Notes under the pieces: model-generated
What the model saw: only the letters and a program-made list of their open reading frames with translations
Database searches by the model: none
What the model was told of the DNA's origin: nothing
Program-made: the position numbers and the translations under genes
Assembly: GCA_017962375.1 (NCBI GenBank)
Contig: JAGCVJ010000015.1
Location: 62,001 to 126,000 of the forward strand
Length of the DNA stretch: 64,000 nucleotides
Source of the DNA: Bacteroidales bacterium
Lineage (GTDB): Bacteria; Bacteroidota; Bacteroidia; Bacteroidales; UBA932
Direction: 5' to 3'
In this document: piece by piece, positions 25,529-34,149 of the stretch
Numbering within the stretch: the stretch's first letter is position 1
Layout of the letters: each line of letters starts with the position of its first letter

Positions 25529-27850
25529 CTAGTTCTCCTCTATGAAGTTGTCCACGTCCTCAGGATATTCCTCGGTGGCGGCAGAAGATATGCAGTTCAG
25601 GCTGTAGCCCGTAGGCATTGTGAACTTGTCGTTGATGGATATAGGAATTGAAGGATCGTCCAGCACTTTCTTCATGAATATGGCCCAGATAGGAAGGGCT
25701 ACGGAAGCGCCCTGTCCCTGGCCGGTCCAGCGGAAGTGAACCTGGCGGTCTTCAGCTCCCACCCAGACACCTACCGTAAGCCTCGGCGCATAGCCTATGA
25801 ACCATCCGTCGGAGTTGTCGTTGGTGGTTCCGGTCTTGCCGGCAAACTCGCCTCCGGTGATGTACCTTCTGGCTCTGGATCCTGTTCCTCCGTCCACAAC
25901 GCCTCTCATCATCTGAACCATGGTGTAAGCAGTATTCTCGCCTATCGCCTCTCTCTTCCTGGAGGCGAAGTTGGTTATAACCCTGCCGTTCTTGTCTTCA
26001 ATCCTGGTAACAAAGACAGGCTCCACGAACACGCCTTTGCTAGGGAAAGTGTTGTAGGCGCTTACCATCTGGTAAACAGGAATGTCGGCAGAACCCACGC
26101 ACAGAGAATGCACGGGCTCCAGATGGCATTTGATGCCCATGTTGTGAGCCATCCTCACCACAGCCTCAGGGCCGAACTGCTTCATGAGAAAGGCCGAAAC
26201 GTTGTTGTTGGACATCATAAGACCCCATCGCAGAGTGACGGTGGCGCCGTTGCCGCCGCCCTTAGGAGTCCAGACGGTGTTGCCTATCACAAATGACTGA
26301 GGCTGGTTGACGGTAACGTCGCAAGGAGTGAAGCCCTCCTGCATGGCCAGCGTGTAGAGGAACGGCTTGAAGGTGGATCCCACCTGCCTCTGGCCCTGCA
26401 TAACCTGGTCGTACTTGAAGTAGTTGTAGTTGGCTCCTCCCACGTAAGCTCTCACAAATCCGGTCTCAGGCTCTATGGCCATAATGCCGGTCCTCAGGAA
26501 AGACTTGAAATACTTGATGGAGTCGTTAGGCGTCATGGTGGTGTCTATGTAGCCCTTAGGGTTCCACGCGAACACCCTCATATCGGTCTTCTTGTCAAAG
26601 CTGGCCTCTATCTCGGACTCGCTGTAGCCGGCCTCCTTCATGTTCTTGTAGCGGTCAGACCAGCGGCGGGCTCTTTTCATCAGCGACTCTATAACGTCTG
26701 CCGGAGTGTTGTCTGCAAACGGATAGTTCTTGCGGTACTTGAGGTCCTCCTTGAACTGCGGCTGCAGATATTTCAGATGCTCCACGGCTGCCTGCTCGGC
26801 ATATCTCTGCATTTTTCCGTTAAGAGGAGTGTATATCTTCAGGCCATCTTTCTCCAGCTCGTACTTGCTTCCGTCCGGCTTGAAATTCTTGTTTAGCCAG
26901 CCGTAGAGAGGATCGTCTTTCCAGGAAGCGGAGTCCTGGCTGTACTGTTCCATATCGGTGTACTTGGATCTGACCGGCTTGTTGGCGCTCATGATTCTCT
27001 TGATCATGTCCCTGAAATAAGGGGCCTGGCCGTTGGACACGTCCACGTCTCCCTTGGATGCCAGGATGATAGGAATCTTGACTATGGAATCGTACTGGGC
27101 GTCTGTCAGGTAGCCGTACTTGTTCATCTGCTTGAGAACGTGGTTGCGCCTCTGCAGAGAAAGCTCCGGATTGCGGACCGGATTGTACTTGGTCGGCTTG
27201 TTCACCATACCCACAAGCAGGGCAGCCTCTTCAACGTTGAGGTCTTTAGGAAGCTTGCCGAAGAAAGTGGAAGAGGCACTCTTGATTCCGTAGGCGTTTC
27301 TGCCGAAGAACACGGCATCGAGATACATGCTCATTATCTCTTCCTTGGTGTAGCTTCTCTCCAGCTTGATGGCGGTAATCCATTCCTTGAACTTGGTGGT
27401 TATGAGCTTGAGCTTGCCCTTCCCCTCGCCTCTTGGGAAAAGGCTTTTTGCCAGCTGCTGGCTAAGGGTGGATCCGCCGCCGCCGCTGGTGCGGTTGCCC
27501 ATGGCAATACTCTTTACCGCAACCCTGACAAGGCTCTTCCCGTCTATACCGCTATGATCATAGAACCTGGCGTCTTCCGTAGCCACCAGAGCGTCTTTCA
27601 GGTTCTGGGAAAGCTCCTCGTAATTGGAATAAGACCTGTTCTCTATGTGATAGGTATTAAGAAGAGTGCCGTCCTCAGCGATAATCTGGGTGGCCAGGTT
27701 GCTCTGCGGATCTTCCAGCTCCTCAAAAGACGGAATGTCGGCGAAAATCCAGACGAAAAGCAAGGCCAGAAGGATGAGGATAATAGGACTGAACACTATA
27801 ATCCACAGCCATTTTATAAAACGTTTCCGGTTCTTTATCTTAAAACTCAT
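25529..27850 (-). CDS. Class A penicillin-binding protein (PBP1A), bifunctional
   Basis: 773 residues. Domains in order: a short cytoplasmic tail and one membrane helix (about 14-35); the GT51 glycosyltransferase with EDARFYDHSGID, GGGSTLSQQLAK and RSYTKEEIMSMYLD; and a transpeptidase with STFKPF (Ser nucleophile), SNNNV and KTGTTNDNSDGWF. It polymerises and crosslinks peptidoglycan outside the inner membrane. It heads the operon leading into ddl, tnaA and prmC. A -7 box lies at 27915-27908 on the minus strand, and the leader contains a small perfect hairpin (TTGCCC, ATA, GGGCAA at 27868-27882). Confidence 0.96.
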   Translation of the reverse strand: MSFKIKNRKRFIKWLWIIVFSPIILILLALLFVWIFADIPSFEELEDPQSNLATQIIAEDGTLLNTYHIENRSYSNYEELSQNLKDALVATEDARFYDHSGIDGKSLVRVAVKSIAMGNRTSGGGGSTLSQQLAKSLFPRGEGKGKLKLITTKFKEWITAIKLERSYTKEEIMSMYLDAVFFGRNAYGIKSASSTFFGKLPKDLNVEEAALLVGMVNKPTKYNPVRNPELSLQRRNHVLKQMNKYGYLTDAQYDSIVKIPIILASKGDVDVSNGQAPYFRDMIKRIMSANKPVRSKYTDMEQYSQDSASWKDDPLYGWLNKNFKPDGSKYELEKDGLKIYTPLNGKMQRYAEQAAVEHLKYLQPQFKEDLKYRKNYPFADNTPADVIESLMKRARRWSDRYKNMKEAGYSESEIEASFDKKTDMRVFAWNPKGYIDTTMTPNDSIKYFKSFLRTGIMAIEPETGFVRAYVGGANYNYFKYDQVMQGQRQVGSTFKPFLYTLAMQEGFTPCDVTVNQPQSFVIGNTVWTPKGGGNGATVTLRWGLMMSNNNVSAFLMKQFGPEAVVRMAHNMGIKCHLEPVHSLCVGSADIPVYQMVSAYNTFPSKGVFVEPVFVTRIEDKNGRVITNFASRKREAIGENTAYTMVQMMRGVVDGGTGSRARRYITGGEFAGKTGTTNDNSDGWFIGYAPRLTVGVWVGAEDRQVHFRWTGQGQGASVALPIWAIFMKKVLDDPSIPISINDKFTMPTGYSLNCISSAATEEYPEDVDNFIEEN

Positions 27851-27907
27851 ATTCTTTCTCTATTTTTTTGCCCATAGGGCAATGATTGCAAAAATTGGTT
27901 CAAAAAA

Positions 27908-27915
27908 CAAAAATA
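27908..27915 (-). promoter_or_regulatory. -7 box of the PBP1A operon
   Basis: TATTTTTG on the minus strand lies 57 nt before the ATG at 27850. Confidence 0.5.
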
Positions 27916-27925
27916 CAAATAAAAA

Positions 27926-27958
27926 TTTGGAATGAATGGGAGTTAATGATTTACTTTG
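27926..27958 (+). promoter_or_regulatory. topA promoter (-33 and -7 elements)
   Basis: TTTG (27926-27929) lies 21 nt upstream of TTACTTTG (27951-27958), which differs from TAnnTTTG at one base. The ATG is 29 nt further on. Confidence 0.45.
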
Positions 27959-27987
27959 CACCTCAATAAAAACAAACGAGGGGATTT

Positions 27988-30357
27988 ATGGGAGAGAAAC
28001 TAGTAATCGTTGAGTCACCGGCCAAGGCCAAGACAATTGAGAAGTTCCTGGGAAAGGGATACACAGTTAAATCAAGTTTCGGACATATATGTGATTTGCC
28101 TAAGACTTCCTTGGGCATAGACATAGAAAACGGGTTCAAGCCCAAATATCAGGTTCCGGCAGACAAGAAAAAGGTGGTTGCAGACCTTAAAGCTCTGGCC
28201 GCAAAGGCAGACACCGTCTATCTGGCATCCGATGAAGACCGCGAGGGAGAAGCCATAGCCTGGCACCTCCAGAACAATCTGGGACTCAAGCCTGAGAACA
28301 CGCAAAGAATTGTGTTCCACGAAATTACAAAAGACGCCATACTGAATGCCGTTCAGAACCCGAGAAACGTGGACGAGAACCTTGTCAACGCCCAGCAGGC
28401 AAGAAGGGTTCTGGACCGTATCGTCGGATTCGAGCTGTCTCCGGTTCTGTGGAGAAAGGTGGGAAAAGGCCTTTCCGCCGGAAGGGTTCAGTCTGTTGCC
28501 GTAAGGCTTATCGTCGACAGGGAAAGAGAAATCCAGAATTTCAACCCGGCGCCTTTCTTCAAGGTAAGCGGCATTTTCCATCCTCAGGCCGAAGGCCAGA
28601 ACGTGCGCCTCAACGCAACCCTGGAGGACAAGTTCACCGCCGAAGAACAGGCAAGAGCTTTCCTGGAAAAATGCAACGGCGGCTGCCGCTTCAGCATATC
28701 TGACATAGAAAAGAAAGAGGCTGTTAAGTATCCGGCCCCTCCTTTCACAACCTCAGCCCTGCAGCAGGAAGCCAGCCGCAAGCTCGGTTTCTCGGTGAGC
28801 CAGACAATGAGAATAGCCCAGAAGCTCTACGAGAGCGGTCTGATCACCTATATGAGAACAGACTCCACCAACTTGTCTTCTCTGGCTATCAATACAATAA
28901 AGCAGGCCATCATAGATAATTACGGCGAGCAGTATTCAAAGGTAAGGCAGTTCCACACTCATCAGAAGGGAGCTCAGGAAGCTCACGAGGCAATCCGCCC
29001 TACTTACGCCGCCAACAAGACAATCGAAGGCACTTCAGCCGAAAAGAAGCTCTACGAACTTATCTGGAAGAGAGCTGTTGCTTCTCAGATGGCAGACGCC
29101 AAGGTGGAGAAGACCACCATCACCATTGCCTCCGACAAATTCTCTGAGAGTTTCATCTGCGAAGGAGAGAAGATTCTGTTTGACGGATTCCTCAAGCTCT
29201 ATATAGAAGGAAAGGATGACGAGCCGGAAGAAGAGACTCTGAACCAGATTATTCCTAACCTTGAAAAGGGAGAAACGCTGGATGCTGTCAGCATTGAGGC
29301 CATGCAGAAATTCACCCCTAAGCCTCCGCGTTATTCAGAGGCTTCGCTGGTAAAGAAAATGGAAGAGCTGGGCATCGGAAGACCGAGCACCTACGCTACT
29401 GTCATCACCACCATCACCAGCAAGAGAGGCTATGTGGTCAAAGACTCCAGGCCAGGCGTAAAGAGAGACGCCGTGAAGATAACTCTGGACTCTCCGTCAG
29501 AAACTCCAAATCAGGGAAAGATATCCAGGACAACTGTCACCGAAACATACGGGGCTGAGAAGAACAAGCTCTTCCCTCAGGATATGGGAACCGTTGTTAC
29601 TCATTATCTGGAAGACAATTTCAAAGGCATAATGGACTACGAGTTCACCGCCAGCATCGAGGACGACTTTGACAAGATTGCAAAAGGCAAGATGGTCTGG
29701 ACAAACCTGATTTCATCTTTCTACACTCCGTTCCACAACACTGTGGCAGCCCAGAATCAGGAAAAGACTCACGTTACCGCAGAAAGGAATCTGGGAGCCG
29801 ACCCTAAGGACGGCAAGCCTATTTTTGTAAGGCTGGGCAAGTTCGGCCCTCTGGCTCAGAAAGGCGCTTCGGACGACCCTCAGAAGCAGTTTGCATCGCT
29901 GAGGAAAGACCAGTCTATAGAAACCATAACCCTTGAAGAGGCGGCCAAGCTGTTTGAGCTTCCAAGGCTTGTTGGGCACATAGACGGCAAGGAAGTAACG
30001 AGCGCTGTGGGAAGATACGGCGCCTATATCAAACACGACGGCAAATTCTATTCTCTGGCCAAGGGACAGGACCCTTACACCATAACCGTTGAACAGGCTC
30101 AAGAGCTGATCAAGGCAAAGGAACAGGCCGCAGAAAAGAGCCTTCTCAAGGTCTTCGAGGCAGAGGACATCCAGATCATCAACGGAAGATACGGCCCTTA
30201 CATCAAGCACGGTGGAAACAACTACAAGATTCCTAAAGGAAGAGGCGCAAAGAGCGCTGAGAGCCTCACCCTGGAAGACTGCCGCGCTATCATAGCTAAC
30301 ACCACGGCCACAAACTCAAGCAAGCCGTCCGCAAGGAAAACTGCAAAAGCCAAGTAA
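27988..30357 (+). CDS. topA: DNA topoisomerase I
   Basis: 789 residues. The N-terminal TOPRIM domain has VIVESPAKAKTIEKFLG and SDEDREGEAIAWHL. The active-site tyrosine lies in GLITYMRTDST, and the RPSTYATVITTI motif follows. The C-terminus carries repeat motifs (GRYGAYIKHDGKFYSL, GRYGPYIKHGGNNYKIPKG) in place of the classical four-cysteine zinc fingers, as is common in this phylum. It relaxes negative supercoils. It is followed 4 nt later by the arginase-like gene. Confidence 0.97.
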   Translation: MGEKLVIVESPAKAKTIEKFLGKGYTVKSSFGHICDLPKTSLGIDIENGFKPKYQVPADKKKVVADLKALAAKADTVYLASDEDREGEAIAWHLQNNLGLKPENTQRIVFHEITKDAILNAVQNPRNVDENLVNAQQARRVLDRIVGFELSPVLWRKVGKGLSAGRVQSVAVRLIVDREREIQNFNPAPFFKVSGIFHPQAEGQNVRLNATLEDKFTAEEQARAFLEKCNGGCRFSISDIEKKEAVKYPAPPFTTSALQQEASRKLGFSVSQTMRIAQKLYESGLITYMRTDSTNLSSLAINTIKQAIIDNYGEQYSKVRQFHTHQKGAQEAHEAIRPTYAANKTIEGTSAEKKLYELIWKRAVASQMADAKVEKTTITIASDKFSESFICEGEKILFDGFLKLYIEGKDDEPEEETLNQIIPNLEKGETLDAVSIEAMQKFTPKPPRYSEASLVKKMEELGIGRPSTYATVITTITSKRGYVVKDSRPGVKRDAVKITLDSPSETPNQGKISRTTVTETYGAEKNKLFPQDMGTVVTHYLEDNFKGIMDYEFTASIEDDFDKIAKGKMVWTNLISSFYTPFHNTVAAQNQEKTHVTAERNLGADPKDGKPIFVRLGKFGPLAQKGASDDPQKQFASLRKDQSIETITLEEAAKLFELPRLVGHIDGKEVTSAVGRYGAYIKHDGKFYSLAKGQDPYTITVEQAQELIKAKEQAAEKSLLKVFEAEDIQIINGRYGPYIKHGGNNYKIPKGRGAKSAESLTLEDCRAIIANTTATNSSKPSARKTAKAK

Positions 30358-30361
30358 TTAT

Positions 30362-31282
30362 ATGGAAACCAACCCGGTCAAAAAAGCCTATTCGAAACTC
30401 TTCAGCGTCTCCAGGGGAATGGAGAAAACTGCTGTTATCACTCTCGGCGAGTATATCAGCCAGAAAGCGAAAAAGCAGAAAAAGGCCAAGGACGGCTCCC
30501 CTGTTGCACAGATTGTGATCTGCGGAGAAAAGCTTCCCGACATAGACTCTCTGCATCTGGGAAGGAACATCCCAAGCTCTCTTGTGTGCTCTGGAGAAAA
30601 CATCCCGGTGCAGCTGATAGACAAGATTAAAAAGCAGAAGACGTTTTCCGTGATCGGGGTTCAGAAATATGTGTTCTTCCCGGAGATGGAGACGGCCCTT
30701 GGCAGCTGCGGATTTGAAACCGTGCATCTGGGGGCTATAAGAGACGACGCTTCCATTTGCGAACCTCTCCTCAGAAATGTCAAATATGTCTTTCTGGACA
30801 TGGCCAGCGTAAAGCACGCGGACTATCCGTGGGAGAAAAACGCCAACCCGAACGGCTTCTACTCAGATGAAATATGCCAGATTGCAAGATACATCGGCTT
30901 TTCCTGCAGCCTGAAGACCGTTTTCATATACGGAATTCCGGAGAAGAAATGCCCTCAGGTCTGCGCAAATCTGGCCGCCCAGACCGCCTGGCACATAGCT
31001 GACGCGGTAGCCAACAACATTAAGGAAGACCCGCAGGCAGAGAGGCTGAAAGGAAAGCTTCCTTCACAATTCGAACATAAAATCGTAGACTTCTGCTCTC
31101 ACGGCGACACCCTCACTTTCATAATGAGCGCCGCTACCGGAAGATGGTGGATAGAAGTGCCTGTAATAAAGAAAAACACCACTGAGCTGCTGGCCTGCAC
31201 TGCCGCCGACTACCAGACTGCATGCGAAGGCCAGGTGCCTGTAAGATGGCTTTATTACTACAACAGGCTGAACTCCATATAA
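30362..31282 (+). CDS. Degenerate arginase/formimidoylglutamase-like protein
   Basis: 306 residues. The C-terminal half resembles the Bacteroidota arginase-superfamily protein often annotated formimidoylglutamase: FLDMASVKHAD (about 144), NGFYSDEICQIARYIG, GRWWIEVP (about 261) and a terminal DYQTACEGQVPVRWL. The metal-binding Asp-Met-Asp of active members reads Asp-Met-Ala here. The N-terminal half lacks the glycine/histidine metal motifs, and the protein is some 70-80 residues shorter than I expect for the family. It is probably catalytically dead. It starts 4 nt after topA, a neighbourhood I associate with this family in Bacteroides. Function unknown. Confidence 0.6.
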   Translation: METNPVKKAYSKLFSVSRGMEKTAVITLGEYISQKAKKQKKAKDGSPVAQIVICGEKLPDIDSLHLGRNIPSSLVCSGENIPVQLIDKIKKQKTFSVIGVQKYVFFPEMETALGSCGFETVHLGAIRDDASICEPLLRNVKYVFLDMASVKHADYPWEKNANPNGFYSDEICQIARYIGFSCSLKTVFIYGIPEKKCPQVCANLAAQTAWHIADAVANNIKEDPQAERLKGKLPSQFEHKIVDFCSHGDTLTFIMSAATGRWWIEVPVIKKNTTELLACTAADYQTACEGQVPVRWLYYYNRLNSI

Positions 31283-31297
31283 CATTTTTTAATATTT

Positions 31298-31329
31298 TTT
31301 GCCGATTTGATTTAAAAATTCTATTTTTG
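31298..31329 (+). promoter_or_regulatory. Promoter of the Lrp-family gene
   Basis: TTTG (31298-31301), 20 nt, then TATTTTTG (31322-31329): a canonical Bacteroidota -33/-7 pair. The ATG is at 31364, giving a leader of about 30 nt. Confidence 0.7.
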
Positions 31330-31363
31330 CAATAGAGTTTTTGAAAACATAACCTATAAGAAT

Positions 31364-31885
31364 ATGGCAAAATATCAAATCGACGAAACCGACCAGAAAA
31401 TTCTATCCGCTCTGGTCAAGAACGCCAGAACTCCGTTTTTGGAGATAGCCCGTGACTGCGGCGTGTCTGGAGCTGCTATCCATCAGAGATTCAAGAAAAT
31501 GGAGTCTCTTGGAATTATTACCGGTTCGCGTCTGCTAGTAAAGCCTGCCACCCTGGGACTGGATGTATGCGCTTTTGTAGAGGTTAACCTTTCACCTGTA
31601 AACAAATATCCTGAAGTGATTGACGCCCTGAGGAAGATTCCGGAGGTGGTTGAGTGTCATTTTGTAACTGGAAGGCACACCCTGCTTCTGAAGATGTACT
31701 GCTTCAACCACGACCATCTTCTGGACATTCTGATCAACACTATCCAGAACATTCCTAGCGTGCAGGATACCGAGACGCTGGTTTCTCTGGACCAGGCCAT
31801 CGAGCGCCAGGTTTGGGTAAAGGATCACCCAGAGGAAAAGGGATATCACAGGAAAGACAGAAGAGGCTCCAAGAAAAAGGCCTAG
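31364..31885 (+). CDS. Lrp/AsnC-family transcriptional regulator
   Basis: 173 residues. The N-terminal helix-turn-helix starts IDETDQKILSALVKNARTPF, with DNA-contact helix GVSGAAIHQRFKKME. The C-terminal RAM ligand-binding domain (about 70-150) contains EVVECHFVTGRHTLLLKM. The roughly 20-residue basic tail is longer than in minimal Lrp proteins. It probably senses an amino acid and controls metabolism. Its stop overlaps the convergent ispD stop in the tetranucleotide CTAG. Confidence 0.93.
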   Translation: MAKYQIDETDQKILSALVKNARTPFLEIARDCGVSGAAIHQRFKKMESLGIITGSRLLVKPATLGLDVCAFVEVNLSPVNKYPEVIDALRKIPEVVECHFVTGRHTLLLKMYCFNHDHLLDILINTIQNIPSVQDTETLVSLDQAIERQVWVKDHPEEKGYHRKDRRGSKKKA

Positions 31886-32574
31886 ACTTCCGGAAAGAGG
31901 CGGCGGGCAAACTCAAGATCGTCCTGAGTGGTGATTTTCAGGTTGAACTTGCTGCCTTCAATAATATCAAAACTGTAACCGCTACTCTCCATCACGGTCG
32001 CATCATCTGTGAACGCCGGGGAGTACGGTTTTTTATATGCCATCTTCAAACGGGTGGAGTCAAACACTTGAGGCGTCTGCACCAGCACATAGTTCTCCCT
32101 GACAACCGGATGAGAACCCGTCTGGACACCGTCCGCAGAAAATTCTTTTTCCCTCATAGACTCAACCACAGGCAGAGCCGGAATAACTCCGGCGCACTTC
32201 TCGTCAAGAGGATGAGTAAGCAGTTCCATCAGCAGCTCGTCCGGAACAATGGGACGCACGCCGTCGTGAACGGCAACCACGGCTCCGTCCGGAACCTCCT
32301 CCAGGGCCGCCCTTACAGAATGGAACCTGGTCATTCCGCCCGAAACTATGGTATGAGGAAAAAACAGGTTGTGGCTCTGGTAATAGTCTTTCCAGAGCTG
32401 AATGTGTGAAGGAGGCAGAACCAGAACCACCTCTATCGGGAGAGGCAGGTTAAGAAAAAGCTCTATTGTCCTGAGCAATATGGGTTTGCCATTGAGGTCC
32501 AAAAACTGCTTTGGAACGTCGGCCTTCATCCTCCGTCCAACTCCTCCCGCCGTTATGACTGCGTAGTACTTCAT
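31882..32574 (-). CDS. ispD: 2-C-methyl-D-erythritol 4-phosphate cytidylyltransferase
   Basis: 230 residues from the ATG at 32574, which puts the nucleotide-binding ITAGGVGRRM at the N-terminus. Other signatures are PKQFLDLNGKPILLRT, VAVHDGVRPIV and VQTPQVFD. It makes CDP-methylerythritol in the MEP isoprenoid pathway. A minus-strand -7 box is at 32602-32595. Confidence 0.95.
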   Translation of the reverse strand: MKYYAVITAGGVGRRMKADVPKQFLDLNGKPILLRTIELFLNLPLPIEVVLVLPPSHIQLWKDYYQSHNLFFPHTIVSGGMTRFHSVRAALEEVPDGAVVAVHDGVRPIVPDELLMELLTHPLDEKCAGVIPALPVVESMREKEFSADGVQTGSHPVVRENYVLVQTPQVFDSTRLKMAYKKPYSPAFTDDATVMESSGYSFDIIEGSKFNLKITTQDDLEFARRLFPEV

Positions 32575-32594
32575 CTGCGTATTTTTTCTCTCCA

Positions 32595-32602
32595 CAAAAG
32601 TA
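32595..32602 (-). promoter_or_regulatory. -7 box of ispD
   Basis: TACTTTTG on the minus strand lies 20 nt before the ispD ATG at 32574. Confidence 0.5.
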
Positions 32603-32623
32603 AAAATATTTGACCTAATTTCT

Positions 32624-32631
32624 TAATTTTG
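32624..32631 (+). promoter_or_regulatory. -7 box of the purH-mre operon
   Basis: TAATTTTG ends 23 nt before the GTG start of purH and diverges from the ispD box 21 bp away. Confidence 0.55.
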
Positions 32632-32654
32632 TAGGTACCCAAAAAGCAGGTATC

Positions 32655-34130
32655 GTGAAACAGATAAGAAAAGCACTGATTTCCGTCTATCACAAAGACG
32701 GAATCATCGAGATAGCAGAACTTTTGAGGCAGGGCGGAGCGGAAATACTCTCCACCGGCGGCACTGCGGCGTTTCTTGAGGAAAACGGCTTTAAAGTAAC
32801 TAAGGCCGAGGACCTTACGCATTACCCTTCTATATTGGGCGGAAGGGTGAAAACCCTGCATCCGGCCATTTTCGGAGGCATTTTGGGCAGAAGAGACAAC
32901 CCTAAAGACCTGGAAGAGTTCAACACCTATTCCATTGAACCTATAGACCTTGTGGTGGTAGATCTCTATCCTTTCGAGGAATATGTGGCAAAAGGCGCTT
33001 CCCAGGAAGAGATTATCGAGAAAATAGATATCGGCGGCATCTCCCTTATAAGAGCCGCGGCAAAGAATTTCAACGATGTGGCTATAGTCCCTTCCAGGAA
33101 GCAGTACGGATATCTGTTGGATCTGCTCAAGCGTCAGGGCTGCAGCACAGACCTTTCCCAGAGAAAATATCTGGCAGCGCAAGCGTTCGGAGTCTCATCC
33201 TCATACGACCGCGCCATTTTCGGGTGGTTCAGCTCCACTCCTCTGCGATACGGGGAAAACCCTCACCAGAAAGGCGTCTTCATCGGCGATAAAGACTCTC
33301 TGCCAGAGCAGATTCACGGAAAGGAACTTTCCTACAACAATCTTCTGGACGTGGAGGCCGCCATTGAACTGATCAGCGATTTTGACGAAACCACGGTAGC
33401 GGTAATAAAGCACAACAACGCCTGCGGATGCGCCAGCGCCCCTGATGTGCTTCAGGCGTGGAAGAGGGCTCTTGCGGGAGATCCGGTTTCCGCCTTCGGA
33501 GGCATAATAGTCACAAACGCGCCGGTAGAAAAGGATGTCGCCGAGGAAATGAACAAGCTCTTCTTCGAAGTTGTCATAGCCCCTTCATACGATGAAGACG
33601 CTCTGGAAATCCTCAAGTCCAAGAAGAACCGCATCATACTGGTAAACAAGGGCGTAAAGCTTTCTCCGGTTAAATTCCGCAGCCTTTTGGGAGGAGAGCT
33701 GCGGCAGGAAAGAGACACCCGGTGCGAAATCCCTGAGGACCTGAAGCCGGTCACCACCCTTTCTCCGGACAAAGACAAGGTGGAGGATCTTCTGTTTGCC
33801 AACAAACTGGTTAAGCACTCCAAGTCCAACGCCATAGTTTTGGCAAAGGATAAGCAGCTCATAGCCAGCGGAGTGGGTCAGACTTCCAGGGTTGACGCCC
33901 TCAAGCAAGCCATACAGAAAGCCCACAGTTTCGGCTTCAGCACAGAAGGAGCGGTAATGGCTTCCGACGCATTCTTCCCGTTCAAGGATTGTGTCGAGAT
34001 AGCATTCGAGAACGGTATCAGAACGGTGATCCAGCCGGGCGGATCAATCCGTGACAATGAAAGCGTGGAATTCTGCAACAATAACGGAATCGCCATGGTA
34101 ATGACCGGTATAAGACACTTCAAACATTGA
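32655..34130 (+). CDS. purH: Bifunctional AICAR transformylase / IMP cyclohydrolase
   Basis: 491 residues starting at GTG. The N-terminal MGS-like cyclohydrolase domain has RKALISVYHKDGI, LSTGGTAAFLEENG and GGRVKTLHP. The transformylase domain has RYGENPHQKGVF, KHNNACGCA and SDAFFPFKD, and ends RHFKH. It catalyses the last two steps of IMP synthesis. It lies 19 nt ahead of mreB with no visible promoter between them, linking purine synthesis to the elongasome operon. Confidence 0.96.
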   Translation: MKQIRKALISVYHKDGIIEIAELLRQGGAEILSTGGTAAFLEENGFKVTKAEDLTHYPSILGGRVKTLHPAIFGGILGRRDNPKDLEEFNTYSIEPIDLVVVDLYPFEEYVAKGASQEEIIEKIDIGGISLIRAAAKNFNDVAIVPSRKQYGYLLDLLKRQGCSTDLSQRKYLAAQAFGVSSSYDRAIFGWFSSTPLRYGENPHQKGVFIGDKDSLPEQIHGKELSYNNLLDVEAAIELISDFDETTVAVIKHNNACGCASAPDVLQAWKRALAGDPVSAFGGIIVTNAPVEKDVAEEMNKLFFEVVIAPSYDEDALEILKSKKNRIILVNKGVKLSPVKFRSLLGGELRQERDTRCEIPEDLKPVTTLSPDKDKVEDLLFANKLVKHSKSNAIVLAKDKQLIASGVGQTSRVDALKQAIQKAHSFGFSTEGAVMASDAFFPFKDCVEIAFENGIRTVIQPGGSIRDNESVEFCNNNGIAMVMTGIRHFKH

Positions 34131-34149
34131 AAGAAAAGTTAAGAGAAAT

